Origin: Cellvibrionaceae bacterium
GTDB taxonomy: Bacteria > Pseudomonadota > Gammaproteobacteria > Pseudomonadales > Cellvibrionaceae
Direction of reading: 5' to 3'
Assembly (NCBI GenBank): GCA_021151825.1
Contig: JAGKWQ010000006.1
Location: 372,001-436,000 of the forward strand
Length of the DNA: 64,000 nucleotides
The notes under the pieces were generated by a model. It made no database searches. It saw only the letters and a program-made list of their open reading frames with translations, and was not told the DNA's origin. This document shows, piece by piece, positions 18,838 to 27,887 of this stretch. Position numbers and translations under genes: made by a program. Positions within the stretch are counted from its first letter, which is position 1. Each line of letters starts with the position of its first letter.

Positions 18838-19924
18838 CCTTTTCGCAAGGAATAGTTAAGTGAACGGAAAATTCATCGTTTTGATGTGTTATATGAAAGC
18901 TGGCTGCATCGCCATAAAGTAACGTTAGACGTTGCTCAATATTCTTTAAACCGATACCCATATTATGTGCAGGTTTATCTGTATTTTCCGGTGCAGTATT
19001 GGTGATGTAAAAATGTAATTTTTGATGGATGTATTCTGCTTTTACGATAACTGTACCACCTGCACGCAAATTATCTATGCCATGTTTGATCGCGTTCTCA
19101 ATAAAAAGCTGAAGCAACATTGGTGGTATCAGATAGTTATTCAGTTGTTCCGGAATATCAAGATTAAATGCCAAACGTTTTTCCATTTGTATCTTTATTA
19201 TATCGATGTAACGATTAACGATGGCAAGTTCTTGCTCAAGCCGGACCTTGGAATGCTGGCTGCATTCCAGTGAATAACGTAAAACATCTGCTAATGCGGT
19301 GAGCATCAAATCGGCTTTATGTTGGTCTTCATAAATTGTAAAGCGAATATTGTTAAGGGCATTAAATAAAAAATGCGGGTTGAGTTGATTGGTCAGGCTT
19401 GAAAGCTGGGCTTCTTTCAGGCTGTTTTGCAAACGAAGGTTGGTAAGTTCTGTTTCAGCAATACGTTGTCTGGTTGTGATACTGATATAAATAAAGATCC
19501 AGCCACTTATAAATAATTGGGTTTGTAAGCTATTGCCAATAATGTGTTGAATGGTAATGCTAGTTAATGTCGCTTGTTGTTTGGCGACTGTTTGGAGTTG
19601 TTTAACCTCGTCCCAAAAAAAAGGAAAAGTGCTTCCAATCATTACTACAGTTACCAGAAAACTACTAACTGCACTATAGACTAAAACAATCAGAATATTT
19701 TTACTGGTGCCAAACTGATACCAATGTCGATGTTTGTACAGGTAGCGATAATAGAGTACTGCAAAGGTAAACAATGGCAGCCAGAGAAGGCCTGCCACTG
19801 CATTAAACATTACAGATTCCCGCCAAAGCATAATCACTGCTGCTTGCACGATACTCAATAATAACAATACAGATCCGTGATAAATCCAGAATGTTTTATT
19901 GCGCGGGAAAAAATAAAAACTCAT
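18830..19924 (-). CDS. LytS-type sensor histidine kinase
   Basis: A 364-aa membrane kinase with about four transmembrane helices in the first 165 residues, a short coiled segment, and the His_kinase family domain whose phosphoacceptor His is in NQLNPHFLFNALNNIRF. The ATPase domain shows LQLFIENAIKHG (N box) and GIGLKNIEQRL (G box). No separate sensory domain is visible, so signal sensing probably uses the membrane helices. It overlaps its regulator and lies 3 bp downstream of the serine hydrolase, forming a three-gene operon. Confidence 0.94.
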   Translation of the reverse strand: MSFYFFPRNKTFWIYHGSVLLLLSIVQAAVIMLWRESVMFNAVAGLLWLPLFTFAVLYYRYLYKHRHWYQFGTSKNILIVLVYSAVSSFLVTVVMIGSTFPFFWDEVKQLQTVAKQQATLTSITIQHIIGNSLQTQLFISGWIFIYISITTRQRIAETELTNLRLQNSLKEAQLSSLTNQLNPHFLFNALNNIRFTIYEDQHKADLMLTALADVLRYSLECSQHSKVRLEQELAIVNRYIDIIKIQMEKRLAFNLDIPEQLNNYLIPPMLLQLFIENAIKHGIDNLRAGGTVIVKAEYIHQKLHFYITNTAPENTDKPAHNMGIGLKNIEQRLTLLYGDAASFHITHQNDEFSVHLTIPCEKDE

Positions 19925-19927
19925 AGG

Positions 19928-21832
19928 TTATGCCCAGGTTCTGAGTGCAAACAATCCATAGTAAGCCAAATGAACTGCCATCAATAGATGCAAGCCGGTG
20001 TAAATTGATGCATACCAGTATATCCATTTTGATATTGGTTGTTGCCGGTATGTGAATAACACCCGGATGCAGATTACAACACCAAGCGGGTAAAGGATGC
20101 TTAGTGCGAATATCGATAATGAAAGCACTGAAATAATTCCAGCAGCTTGAATAAATAATCCACTAATTGATGTGACGATTGTAAATCCAAAAAATAGCAG
20201 GCTTGCAATAAGCGGCCAGGTACGAATCCATACGCTCGAATCAGTGGGTATCTTTTTAATTATCCGGCGCAAACCCCACACGGGCGCTGCGAGCAAACTG
20301 CATAAACTGAGGATAATTAATGAACCATAAAGACCAAGCAGGCCAAATACTTGTAAGGGCGAAACGGCTTGAAACAGATCCGTATTGATTTGCACTGTTT
20401 TTCCTGCGAGTGGATCATCAACTATCGCAATTGCAGGTAGTCCCGTTGAGCTATCAATCAAATGGTTATTAATCAAGTTGCTATTAATCAAAGCGCTGTC
20501 ATTTATCGCATAATTTTTACCGGGTGGTTCCATTCCGCCAAGTAAAGGTTGATGATAAAAATAAGTTTCGTCACTGTGAAATTTCATAACGCCGAAAACA
20601 GTAGTTGTAGAGCGAGTAAGATGTTGGCGATGATTGATCGGCACGTAATAACCTGAAAGATTTTTAAATTTTTCAGGCAGTGCGATAGGCTCGGGATTAT
20701 TGGCGTGGTGATCTTTTAATAAGTAGGCACGAATAGTTTTGGAAATTTTATCGAAAGCTGGCCAGTTGCCGGCGTTGATCATAAATACGTAGCCTGTTTC
20801 TAATTCCTTGTTGTAACTCAATTCTGCAAGGCCACCAAATAAACCACCATTATGGCCATGAAATGCAACTTGGGAATCTTTATAGCCGCTGGTGTAATTT
20901 GCCAAGCCGTAGCCTGCTTTAATGCCTGATGCATATCCCAACGTTGTTTCAGGTGTTTCCATGCGATCAAGCGCTGTGCCTGAAATTAATTGTTGTGCTG
21001 GTGTTGCTCCGCGCAGTAATAAAAGTTGCACAAGATTTGCCATGTCCTTGGGCGAGGAATTGATTGAGCCGGCGGCCCTGTGAAGAATATGCCAGTATTT
21101 TTCTGCTTTACCGTCGGTATAAAGCGTTGCGCCTTTTTGTTGGTAAAGGTCGGTTTGGAAGTAACTGGTTGAAGTCATTCCCATTGGCTGGAAAAAATTC
21201 CGGTCGATATAGTCTTCGTATTTTTCTCCGGAAACTTTCTCAATAATATAAGCAGCGACTGCTGCACCTGCATTGCAGTACGCGTGGCGAGTGCCAGGAA
21301 CCCAGCGGGATTTGCGTGAATCAGAGTGATAGTCTAATCCTTCTTTTGTAGTCATTGTGTCTGGTGCTGAATACGCATATTCCGCGAGATGAATATCATC
21401 CCATCCTGTGGTGTGTTCCAACAGGTGAACAATTCTTACTGGATTTGTTTCTTCCCACGGGTTTTCAAATTCAATTTCAGGTACCAGATCGCGTACCTTG
21501 TTATTAAGATTAAGTTTGCCTTCTTCCTGTAATTTTAAAATCGCCAGCGCGGCAAACATTTTAGAGATGGAGCCAATACGAAATAATGTGTTTTCGTCAG
21601 CAGGTGTGTGCGTTTCGATATTGGCTTCGCCAAGGCCGGCAATCCAATAGGGACCGTTTTTATTAACCAGTGCAATGCCAATGGCGGGGGTGTTTGTTTC
21701 CGTACGGATTTTTTCAATAGCTGCTTTTAGCTCATCCAGAGTTTGCGGAACCCTTTCTTGCTCGGATGGTTGTGCGATAGCGAATCGGGAGAAAAATACC
21801 AGACCAACCAATAACATGATTATTGCACGCAT
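19928..21832 (-). CDS. Class C beta-lactamase-fold serine hydrolase with C-terminal membrane domain
   Basis: A signal peptide is followed by a beta-lactamase/transpeptidase-like domain (about 30-370) with all three active-site elements: SxxK as SISK, YxN as YCN, and the HGHNGG box in place of KTG. A linker domain follows, and then four or so transmembrane helices (about 490-630). The family cleaves D-amino-acid peptides or esters; the substrate here is unknown. ATG 21832 is preceded by AAGGAG, which decides the start over an in-frame upstream codon. It heads an operon with the LytS/LytR-like pair, suggesting a role in envelope sensing or peptide signalling. Confidence 0.9.
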   Translation of the reverse strand: MRAIIMLLVGLVFFSRFAIAQPSEQERVPQTLDELKAAIEKIRTETNTPAIGIALVNKNGPYWIAGLGEANIETHTPADENTLFRIGSISKMFAALAILKLQEEGKLNLNNKVRDLVPEIEFENPWEETNPVRIVHLLEHTTGWDDIHLAEYAYSAPDTMTTKEGLDYHSDSRKSRWVPGTRHAYCNAGAAVAAYIIEKVSGEKYEDYIDRNFFQPMGMTSTSYFQTDLYQQKGATLYTDGKAEKYWHILHRAAGSINSSPKDMANLVQLLLLRGATPAQQLISGTALDRMETPETTLGYASGIKAGYGLANYTSGYKDSQVAFHGHNGGLFGGLAELSYNKELETGYVFMINAGNWPAFDKISKTIRAYLLKDHHANNPEPIALPEKFKNLSGYYVPINHRQHLTRSTTTVFGVMKFHSDETYFYHQPLLGGMEPPGKNYAINDSALINSNLINNHLIDSSTGLPAIAIVDDPLAGKTVQINTDLFQAVSPLQVFGLLGLYGSLIILSLCSLLAAPVWGLRRIIKKIPTDSSVWIRTWPLIASLLFFGFTIVTSISGLFIQAAGIISVLSLSIFALSILYPLGVVICIRVLFTYRQQPISKWIYWYASIYTGLHLLMAVHLAYYGLFALRTWA

Positions 21833-21972
21833 AAAAATAACTCCTTTGGATAATGGGGCTATTTTATCCAAGTGTTACCTATTCGGATTTTTTGGTGCTG
21901 AGCGGTTTGATAGGTTTATAAACGGTTGTATAGGGTTTTACATCCTATAGTATTGGTTTTTATTTTGAAGGA

Positions 21973-22006
21973 GATGGAAGAACACCTGAAGCGGTGTTTT
22001 TCCATC
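21973..22006 (-). terminator. Hairpin after gdhA
   Basis: A 14-bp stem (21973-21986 with 21993-22006, one G-T wobble on the plus strand) with a six-base loop lies directly downstream of the gdhA stop. No long U-run follows, so termination may be partial or the stem may protect the 3' end. Confidence 0.5.
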
Positions 22007-22017
22007 AGGTTTACCTG

Positions 22018-23376
22018 CTAGATAACCCCGAAAGCAATCATCGCTTCTGCAACGCGTCGTAGGCCTACGATGTTTGCACCCAAAACATAATTGCCTTTGT
22101 GTCCATATTCTTCGGCTGTATTAAAACAATCCTGATGAATGTTTTGCATAATTGTTTTCAGGCGCTGTTCGGAGAACTCAAAGCTCCATGAATCGCGACT
22201 GGCATTTTGCTGCATCTCCAATGCCGAAGTTGCTACACCTCCTGCGTTGGCTGCTTTACCCAAACCGTAAGCGATATTGGCTTCCTGGAATATCCGGATC
22301 GCTGCCGGAGTGGATGGCATATTTGCCCCTTCGCTCACCGCAATCAAGCCGTTATTGACCAGTGTCCGCGCTGAATTTCCATCCAATTCATTTTGGGTGG
22401 CACAAGGCAAGGCAACTTCGCAGGGAATATCCCAGATATTGCCATTTGCTAAATAGTTTGCTCCTGAACGATGGTTGATGTATTCGCTAATGCGTTTGCG
22501 TTCAACTTCTTTCAAATGTTTGATCAACGTGAGGTTGATGCCATTGGGGTCATAGATCACACCATTGGAATCAGAACAGGCAACAACTTTGGCACCGTAT
22601 TGTTGTAATTTTTCAATTGCATAAATGGCAACGTTTCCTGAACCGGATACTACAGCCGTTTTTCCTTCCAGGGTTGTATTACGTATTTTGAGCATTTCGT
22701 CGAGGAAGAATACTGCACCATAACCAGTCGCTTCCTTGCGTACCAAAGCACCACCCCAGGCCGGGCTTTTGCCAGTCAGGACGCCGGACTCATAACGATT
22801 GGTCAGGCGTTTGAATTGACCAAACATGTAACCAATCTCGCGTGCACCTACGCCAATATCACCCGCTGGAACATCAGTGTATTCCCCGACATGGCGCCAG
22901 AGTTCAGTCATAAAGCTTTGGGTAAAACGCATAACTTCTGCCGTTGATTTGCCTTTGGGGTCAAAGTCAGAACCGCCTTTGCCCCCACCAATCGGCATAC
23001 CGGTTAATGCGTTTTTAAAAATTTGTTCAAATCCCAGGAACTTGATGGTGCCAAGCGTGACGGATGGATGAAAGCGAATGCCGCCTTTATATGGCCCCAG
23101 GGCACTATTGAATTGAACCCGGAAGCCGCGATTGATCTGCACTTCACCTTTATCATCAGTCCAGGGTACGCGAAAGATAATCTGGCGTTCGGGTTCGCAG
23201 ATTCTTTCAATTATTTTTTGTTCTGCGTATTCCGGGTGTTTTTGTAAAACCGGGCCAAGGGTTTCAATGACTTCTTTTACTGCCTGGTGAAATTCCAGTT
23301 CGCCCTGATTTCTTTGTACTACCTGGTTATAGATTGCCTCTAGGCGTGTATTTACATCATTCACAGTAAACTCCAA
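22018..23376 (-). CDS. gdhA: NADP-type glutamate dehydrogenase, hexameric
   Basis: At 452 aa it has the length of the small hexameric glutamate dehydrogenases. The substrate region PYKGGIRFHPSV and the glycine-rich GGGKGGSDFDPKGKS with its reactive lysine are intact, and the dinucleotide fold has the motif VSGSGNVAIYA. NADP preference is inferred from closeness to the anabolic bacterial type (lysine and serine residues after the fold). It would assimilate ammonia into glutamate. The large NAD enzyme at 4409-9304 probably works in the opposite direction. The start is the ATG at 23376. Confidence 0.95.
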   Translation of the reverse strand: MEFTVNDVNTRLEAIYNQVVQRNQGELEFHQAVKEVIETLGPVLQKHPEYAEQKIIERICEPERQIIFRVPWTDDKGEVQINRGFRVQFNSALGPYKGGIRFHPSVTLGTIKFLGFEQIFKNALTGMPIGGGKGGSDFDPKGKSTAEVMRFTQSFMTELWRHVGEYTDVPAGDIGVGAREIGYMFGQFKRLTNRYESGVLTGKSPAWGGALVRKEATGYGAVFFLDEMLKIRNTTLEGKTAVVSGSGNVAIYAIEKLQQYGAKVVACSDSNGVIYDPNGINLTLIKHLKEVERKRISEYINHRSGANYLANGNIWDIPCEVALPCATQNELDGNSARTLVNNGLIAVSEGANMPSTPAAIRIFQEANIAYGLGKAANAGGVATSALEMQQNASRDSWSFEFSEQRLKTIMQNIHQDCFNTAEEYGHKGNYVLGANIVGLRRVAEAMIAFGVI

Positions 23377-23616
23377 CTCTATCGGTTACAAAGGGCAAAT
23401 GCCTGGCACACCCGGATATGAGAACCGATGATCGATGATTAAATTAAAAATAAGGAGCAGTTGCCAGGACAATAACGTTTCCAGATGAGCGCTATATGTA
23501 GTGCAACCTGAGTGTAAGCATGGAGTCTGGAGGGCTTTACCCGCCATCACCCGGGGGGATTATGAGAGTAAAAATCTTATCTCTCAACACCAAAATGGTG
23601 CGCTTTTGATTTTTTC

Positions 23617-23636
23617 GCACCTTGTTGGTGCTTTTT
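23617..23636 (+). terminator. Plus-strand intrinsic terminator without an annotated gene
   Basis: GCACC (23617-23621) and GGTGC (23627-23631) with a five-base loop are followed by TTTTT. An alternative pairing of GGTGCG (23597-23602) with CGCACC (23616-23621) would exclude it. Confidence 0.5.
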
Positions 23637-23644
23637 GCGGGAGT

Positions 23645-23670
23645 TGCCAGCGACTGGTTAGTCGCTGGCA
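23645..23670 (-). terminator. Hairpin after efp
   Basis: A perfect 11-bp stem (TGCCAGCGACT with AGTCGCTGGCA) and a four-base loop lie 17 bp past the efp stop. A U-run is lacking on the minus strand, so efficiency is uncertain. Confidence 0.6.
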
Positions 23671-23686
23671 GAAGGGGCTCTTAGGC

Positions 23687-24247
23687 TTATGCGCGAGATT
23701 TGTATTCGCCAGTGCGAGCGTCGATGATGATCTTTTGGCCGATCTCAACGAAAGCAGCAACTTGCAATTCGGTGCCGTTCTTGAGTTTTGCGGTCTTCAT
23801 CACTTTGCCAGAGGTATCGCCACGTACAGCAGGCTCTGTGTAAGCAACTTCGCGGGTGATAGCATTTGGTGGAGTTACAGAGATTACTTTGCCTTCGTAG
23901 AAAACTGCATCACACACGTCTTCCATGCCGTCTTCGATCCATGGGAGCAAATCGCCCAGCTCTTCGCCGGTTACTTCGTATTGGTTGAACTCAGGGTCCA
24001 TAAATACGTACATTGGGTCAGCGTAGTAAGAATATGTTACTTCTTTGCGATCCAATTGGATGTCTTCGAATTTGTCATCAGCGCGATATACGGTTTCAGT
24101 GTTGATACCGTTGAGCAGGTTTTTCAGTTTCATTTTTACAACAGCGGAGTTGCGGCCAGATTTGTTGTATTCCGCTTTTTGAACAACCCAGGGTGAGCCG
24201 TCGATCATCAGAACGTTGCCAGCGCGGCAGTCTTGTGCAATTTTCAT
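23687..24247 (-). CDS. efp: Elongation factor P, arginine-32 type
   Basis: The 186-aa protein has the three-domain EF-P layout (KOW-like domain 1, then two OB folds with SVTPPNAI and the ending IIIDARTGEYKSRA). EF-P enters stalled ribosomes and promotes peptide bonds at polyproline. The loop tip is NKSGRNSA, with Arg at position 32. Bacteria with a lysine here use EpmA, whereas those with arginine use EarP for rhamnosylation. The earP gene lies 109 bp upstream on the same strand, so modification and substrate are encoded together. ATG 24247 is taken; the open frame further upstream is not part of the family. Confidence 0.97.
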   Translation of the reverse strand: MKIAQDCRAGNVLMIDGSPWVVQKAEYNKSGRNSAVVKMKLKNLLNGINTETVYRADDKFEDIQLDRKEVTYSYYADPMYVFMDPEFNQYEVTGEELGDLLPWIEDGMEDVCDAVFYEGKVISVTPPNAITREVAYTEPAVRGDTSGKVMKTAKLKNGTELQVAAFVEIGQKIIIDARTGEYKSRA

Positions 24248-24356
24248 GGTAAATCCCAGTTTGCAGTAGTTAAGTAATGCGGGAGACCTTGACCTACGCG
24301 GCGCGCACCGCCAAGTTTCCCGAGGGTTTGAAATCGGCGCGCTACTATACAGTTCT

Positions 24357-25523
24357 TTAAGGTTTTTCTGTAGTGCTTTTTTGGGGGGCATATCCAGCTG
24401 CCAGCATCATTAGTTGGCAAGCTAAATCGGGCTGTTCGGCTAAATCCTGGCTCCAGTCACGCGCGGCAAATTTCCATTGCGGTAGCTGCGCCAACATTTT
24501 TTCCCAGCTAGCACCGGTGTCTGCAAATTCATTCCAGTTATGCCAGAGGCTACGCAAGCAATCAGCAAATTCTGTGCTTTTTCCGGTAAGAAACCTGGTA
24601 AGAAACGCATCAAGTTTGATGATATGGGCTTGTTCATCTTGTGGATAAATATGCCAGATAAAGGGTTTTCCAGCCCATTGCGCCCGTATAAACGAATCCT
24701 CGCCGCGCACAAAGTTGATATCGCACGCCCAAAGTAATAGGTCATAGTCCACTTGAGTGAGGAAGGGAATTACCTCAAGGGATAGATTTCCCTGCTGCCA
24801 CTGTTTCCCGGTTTGCACTTTTATGCCGAGTGCTTGATTGATACTCGAGAGTATTTTTCCGTTGGGTACCAGACAGTGAATGGGAGTAGGTGAGTTGATC
24901 CAGCCCTTTAATAGAGAAGCAATAGCCGGGTTTTCGTAGGCAAAGAGTGATACCAGCAAAGAAGCATCTTTTTGCTGAACTCCAATTTGTTCTAAAAACA
25001 ATCGTTTATCGATGTTATCTCGATTAGCTAGTAAGCCCCGCTCGCGCAACAAACCGCCGGTTTTGGATGTGAATCCCGGGAAAAAGAATGTTTTGCGCAA
25101 ACCGGTGGCCGGGTGCACTGAGGTCATCCCATGGCAATCCTCTACCCATTCTTCAGCACTCAGGTATTCCAGATTGATCCACACCGGTGGCTCCCCCGTG
25201 CGCTTTTGTGCTGCCATTTCCTGCAAATAGGAATCTGGAATATCACAAGCAAATCCTTCGATGACAACCTGGGCGGCAGTGATATTTATCGCAAATGGCT
25301 CAACCCAATGGCAAATTTCAACACCGGCACAGAACTGTTGTTCGATATCTTGCGCCTCCGGCCAAATTCTTATCAATGAATGCAGATCATCAACCCATAA
25401 CCGCACTTGTTGGTGATGTTCATTGGCAAGTTGCCGTGCAAGGCGCCAGCAAACGCCAATATCGCCGTAGTTATCAATGACACGGCAAAAAATATCCCAG
25501 GATTTTGTTTCAGTTGCAGACAT
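24357..25523 (-). CDS. earP: EF-P arginine rhamnosyltransferase EarP
   Basis: The 388-aa protein matches the EarP family (formerly DUF2331). It begins WDIFCRVIDNYGDIGVCWRL, the N-terminal Rossmann half with the conserved Asp in NYGDIGV, and has the C-terminal nucleotide-sugar half with FVRGEDSFIRAQWAGKPFIWHIYPQ, characteristic of the inverting GT-B enzyme that uses dTDP-rhamnose. It transfers rhamnose to Arg32 of EF-P; the EF-P encoded downstream carries that arginine. No rhamnose synthesis genes are in the window. Confidence 0.96.
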   Translation of the reverse strand: MSATETKSWDIFCRVIDNYGDIGVCWRLARQLANEHHQQVRLWVDDLHSLIRIWPEAQDIEQQFCAGVEICHWVEPFAINITAAQVVIEGFACDIPDSYLQEMAAQKRTGEPPVWINLEYLSAEEWVEDCHGMTSVHPATGLRKTFFFPGFTSKTGGLLRERGLLANRDNIDKRLFLEQIGVQQKDASLLVSLFAYENPAIASLLKGWINSPTPIHCLVPNGKILSSINQALGIKVQTGKQWQQGNLSLEVIPFLTQVDYDLLLWACDINFVRGEDSFIRAQWAGKPFIWHIYPQDEQAHIIKLDAFLTRFLTGKSTEFADCLRSLWHNWNEFADTGASWEKMLAQLPQWKFAARDWSQDLAEQPDLACQLMMLAAGYAPQKSTTEKP

Positions 25524-25626
25524 AAACGGATTGGCACACGAGTAAATGAATCGAAGTGAAGTTCACCCTGCGCATCATAATATGCATATCGTAGTGGCTG
25601 AAGTTTTATCGGGTTCTTAGCGGAAA

Positions 25627-25663
25627 TGAAAAAGGGGATCGATAGAATCGATCCCCTTTTTCA
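25627..25663. terminator. Strong bidirectional terminator
   Basis: A perfect 17-bp stem (25627-25643 with 25647-25663) with a three-base loop and T-runs at both ends lies 13 bp past the stop of the minus-strand MBL hydrolase gene and upstream of earP. Confidence 0.9.
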
Positions 25664-25675
25664 TGAGTTCAACGA

Positions 25676-26650
25676 TTAATGCAGTTGCGTAAAGTTCACC
25701 GGAATCCAATCGTAGGAATTGCCTTCTTTACGTAAATGACCAAGACCTGGGAACTGGATGTGCGCTGCCCCCACGAGAATTCCTTCCTTTGCTGCCTGGG
25801 TGAAAATTTTATCGCGCTCGGCAGCGGCTTTTTTCTGGTCACTATCGAAAGCGATGGTTATTTCCGGATGATCCAGTTGCACTGCGGCAACGTGAATCAA
25901 ATCGCCAATCAGCCAAAGTTTTTGTCCCTGGCTTTCCACTTCATAAACACTGTGACCGGCAGTGTGGCCGTAAGTTGAAACGGCTTTAATGCCCGGTGTT
26001 AATTGGGTTTTATGATTGAACGGTGCGAATTTTTTGGCAGTTTTATACGGCGTTAGCATAGCGATGGCATTGGTGTAAAAGCTTTTGGCGTCTGCTGGTG
26101 CCTTATCGAGGTTGGCTTTACTTAACCAGAAATCTGAATCTTTTTGATCGACATGAACCACCGCGTTAGGAAATGCCAGGGCATTGTTGCTTACCAAGCC
26201 GCCAATATGATCCGAGTGCAAATGGGTGATATAGATATCATCGATTTGCGCAGGCTCATAACCCGATGCGCGTAGGTTAGCGACAAATTTCCCCAGCGTT
26301 GGACCAAAAAGCGCGCCAGCACCGGCATCAATTAATACCAGTTTTTCGCCGGTGTTAATCAAGTAAGCATTCACAGATGTTTCCAGTGGTGCTTTTAAAA
26401 AAGAATTGGCCAGCGCCGCGTTAGTTTTTGGTTCGGGATTGGTGAGCAGCTTATCTACTGGCAGCTCCACGGTGCCATCGTTAATTGCTGTTACTTCAAA
26501 AGAACCCACCATCAAGCGGTAATATCCCGGAGCAGGCGTTTTCACCATCGGCGCTGCGGCCATAGCGAATTGGCTGCCGAGGCCGGTAATAAATGTTGCT
26601 GAAGCCAGCGCGGCGGCAAGAGCGAGTTTTTTCATGGAGAATACAGACAT
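25676..26650 (-). CDS. Secreted MBL-fold metallo-hydrolase
   Basis: The 324-aa protein has a signal peptide (KKLALAAALASATFITGLGSQFAMA) and a metallo-beta-lactamase fold. The zinc ligands are visible as THLHSDHIGG, GHTAGH and GDLIH, with a further His in GAAHIQFPG. Proteins of this shape include lactonases and phosphonate or ester hydrolases, and I cannot choose among them. ATG 26650 has AAGGAA upstream; a longer frame to 26776 overlaps the divergent promoter and is not likely. It is divergent from a LysR gene 171 bp away, which probably controls it. Confidence 0.9.
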   Translation of the reverse strand: MSVFSMKKLALAAALASATFITGLGSQFAMAAAPMVKTPAPGYYRLMVGSFEVTAINDGTVELPVDKLLTNPEPKTNAALANSFLKAPLETSVNAYLINTGEKLVLIDAGAGALFGPTLGKFVANLRASGYEPAQIDDIYITHLHSDHIGGLVSNNALAFPNAVVHVDQKDSDFWLSKANLDKAPADAKSFYTNAIAMLTPYKTAKKFAPFNHKTQLTPGIKAVSTYGHTAGHSVYEVESQGQKLWLIGDLIHVAAVQLDHPEITIAFDSDQKKAAAERDKIFTQAAKEGILVGAAHIQFPGLGHLRKEGNSYDWIPVNFTQLH

Positions 26651-26821
26651 ATAAATTCCTTGGGGATTTAACCCATCAGCACAGATTAAGAAGACCGAAC
26701 ACGTGGTGCCGTGTGCTTGGTGAAAAAATTGTATTTGTTTGCGTAAAATCGCACAATAACCCAAATCGCAAACCATCTTTGCGATATTTGCAAAGTAATC
26801 ATATCGGGTTTAGATCGCATA

Positions 26822-27772
26822 ATGTTAGATGCCATTCGCTTATTTATCGCCGTTGCCGATACGGGTAACTTGTCGAAAGTTGCCAAGGCGCAGACTATGG
26901 CAGTGTCATCGGTATCGCGCAAAATTGATGCGTTGGAAGCTGAGCTGGGCTTTCAATTATTTCATCGCACGTCGCGCGTCATTTTATTAACGGATTCGGG
27001 TGAAGAGTTTTTACCGCGAGCACGCCTTATTTTGCAGGAGCTGGATGAAGCGAAGACGGCGATATCAGCGCGCAATGTTGATCCGCAAGGACTATTGACG
27101 ATTACGGCACCCTCGGTGTTTGGTCGTATCCATTTGGCGCCAGCGGTGACGAGTTTTTTGCGGCGCTATCCATTGATGGAAATTGACATGAATGTCAGCG
27201 ACGAAATTCTGGATCTCTCGGTACATCGTGTAGATGTAGCAATTCGCATTGGCAAATTGCCGGATAGCGATCTGGTTGCTACGCAGCTGGCGCCGTTCCA
27301 GCGATTGGTTTGCGCCAGCCCGTGCTATCTTGAAAAGCACGGAATACCCCTGTCGCCCCCGGATTTGGTAAAACATAATTGCTTGACAGTGAAAGGTAAG
27401 GGCGCGACGGTTCCCGGGCTTTGGGGGTTTGCCGGTATTAATCGCAATCAGCCGCTCGCCGTGAAAGGAAGTTTTTGCAGTAACGACATTAATTTTTTAT
27501 TGCAGGCAGCATTGGATGGTGTAGGAATTGTGCATCTTGCAAGCTGGTTGGTCAGTGATGCAATTGTGCGTGGGCAATTGGTGTGTTTATTCGCCGACGC
27601 GCCGGATATTCCGGCAAAAATCCAGCCTGGTATTCATGCGGTGCGTATGCCGGGGCGCTCTCACGCGGCTAAAGCACAATTGTTCATCGCGCATTTGCGC
27701 GAAACTTTTGGTGAGCCTGCTTATTGGGATCGGGCAATCGCAGATACGGTGAAAAATAGCCTTCATCGATAA
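26822..27772 (+). CDS. LysR-family transcriptional regulator
   Basis: A 316-aa protein with an N-terminal winged helix-turn-helix (VADTGNLSKVAKAQTMAVSSVSRKIDALEAELGF split over residues 12-45) and a periplasmic-binding-protein-like effector domain. It is transcribed divergently from the MBL hydrolase gene, the usual arrangement of a LysR regulator and its target. The effector is not identifiable. Confidence 0.93.
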   Translation: MLDAIRLFIAVADTGNLSKVAKAQTMAVSSVSRKIDALEAELGFQLFHRTSRVILLTDSGEEFLPRARLILQELDEAKTAISARNVDPQGLLTITAPSVFGRIHLAPAVTSFLRRYPLMEIDMNVSDEILDLSVHRVDVAIRIGKLPDSDLVATQLAPFQRLVCASPCYLEKHGIPLSPPDLVKHNCLTVKGKGATVPGLWGFAGINRNQPLAVKGSFCSNDINFLLQAALDGVGIVHLASWLVSDAIVRGQLVCLFADAPDIPAKIQPGIHAVRMPGRSHAAKAQLFIAHLRETFGEPAYWDRAIADTVKNSLHR

Positions 27773-27887
27773 GTCAACTGTATGATGGCGCCCTGACTAA
27801 AACCATGCGATTTGATCGCCTACAACGGATGAACGGGGGCCCCATTCATCTTATCCATAACAAATATAGCTTCTACAGAGAAACACC

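Larger units (their letters stand above)
23377..23686. other. Intergenic region of 310 bp with a plus-strand terminator and no supported gene
   Basis: Between gdhA and efp (both minus) I find no convincing protein gene; the plus-strand frame running through it is antisense to efp. It should hold the gdhA promoter. It contains two hairpins, described separately, one of which is oriented for plus-strand transcription although no plus-strand gene is present. Confidence 0.6.

Noticed and set aside
23501..24196. Long plus-strand open frame of 231 codons
   Set aside because: It lies antisense to efp, which has clear family motifs, so it is a shadow of that gene.
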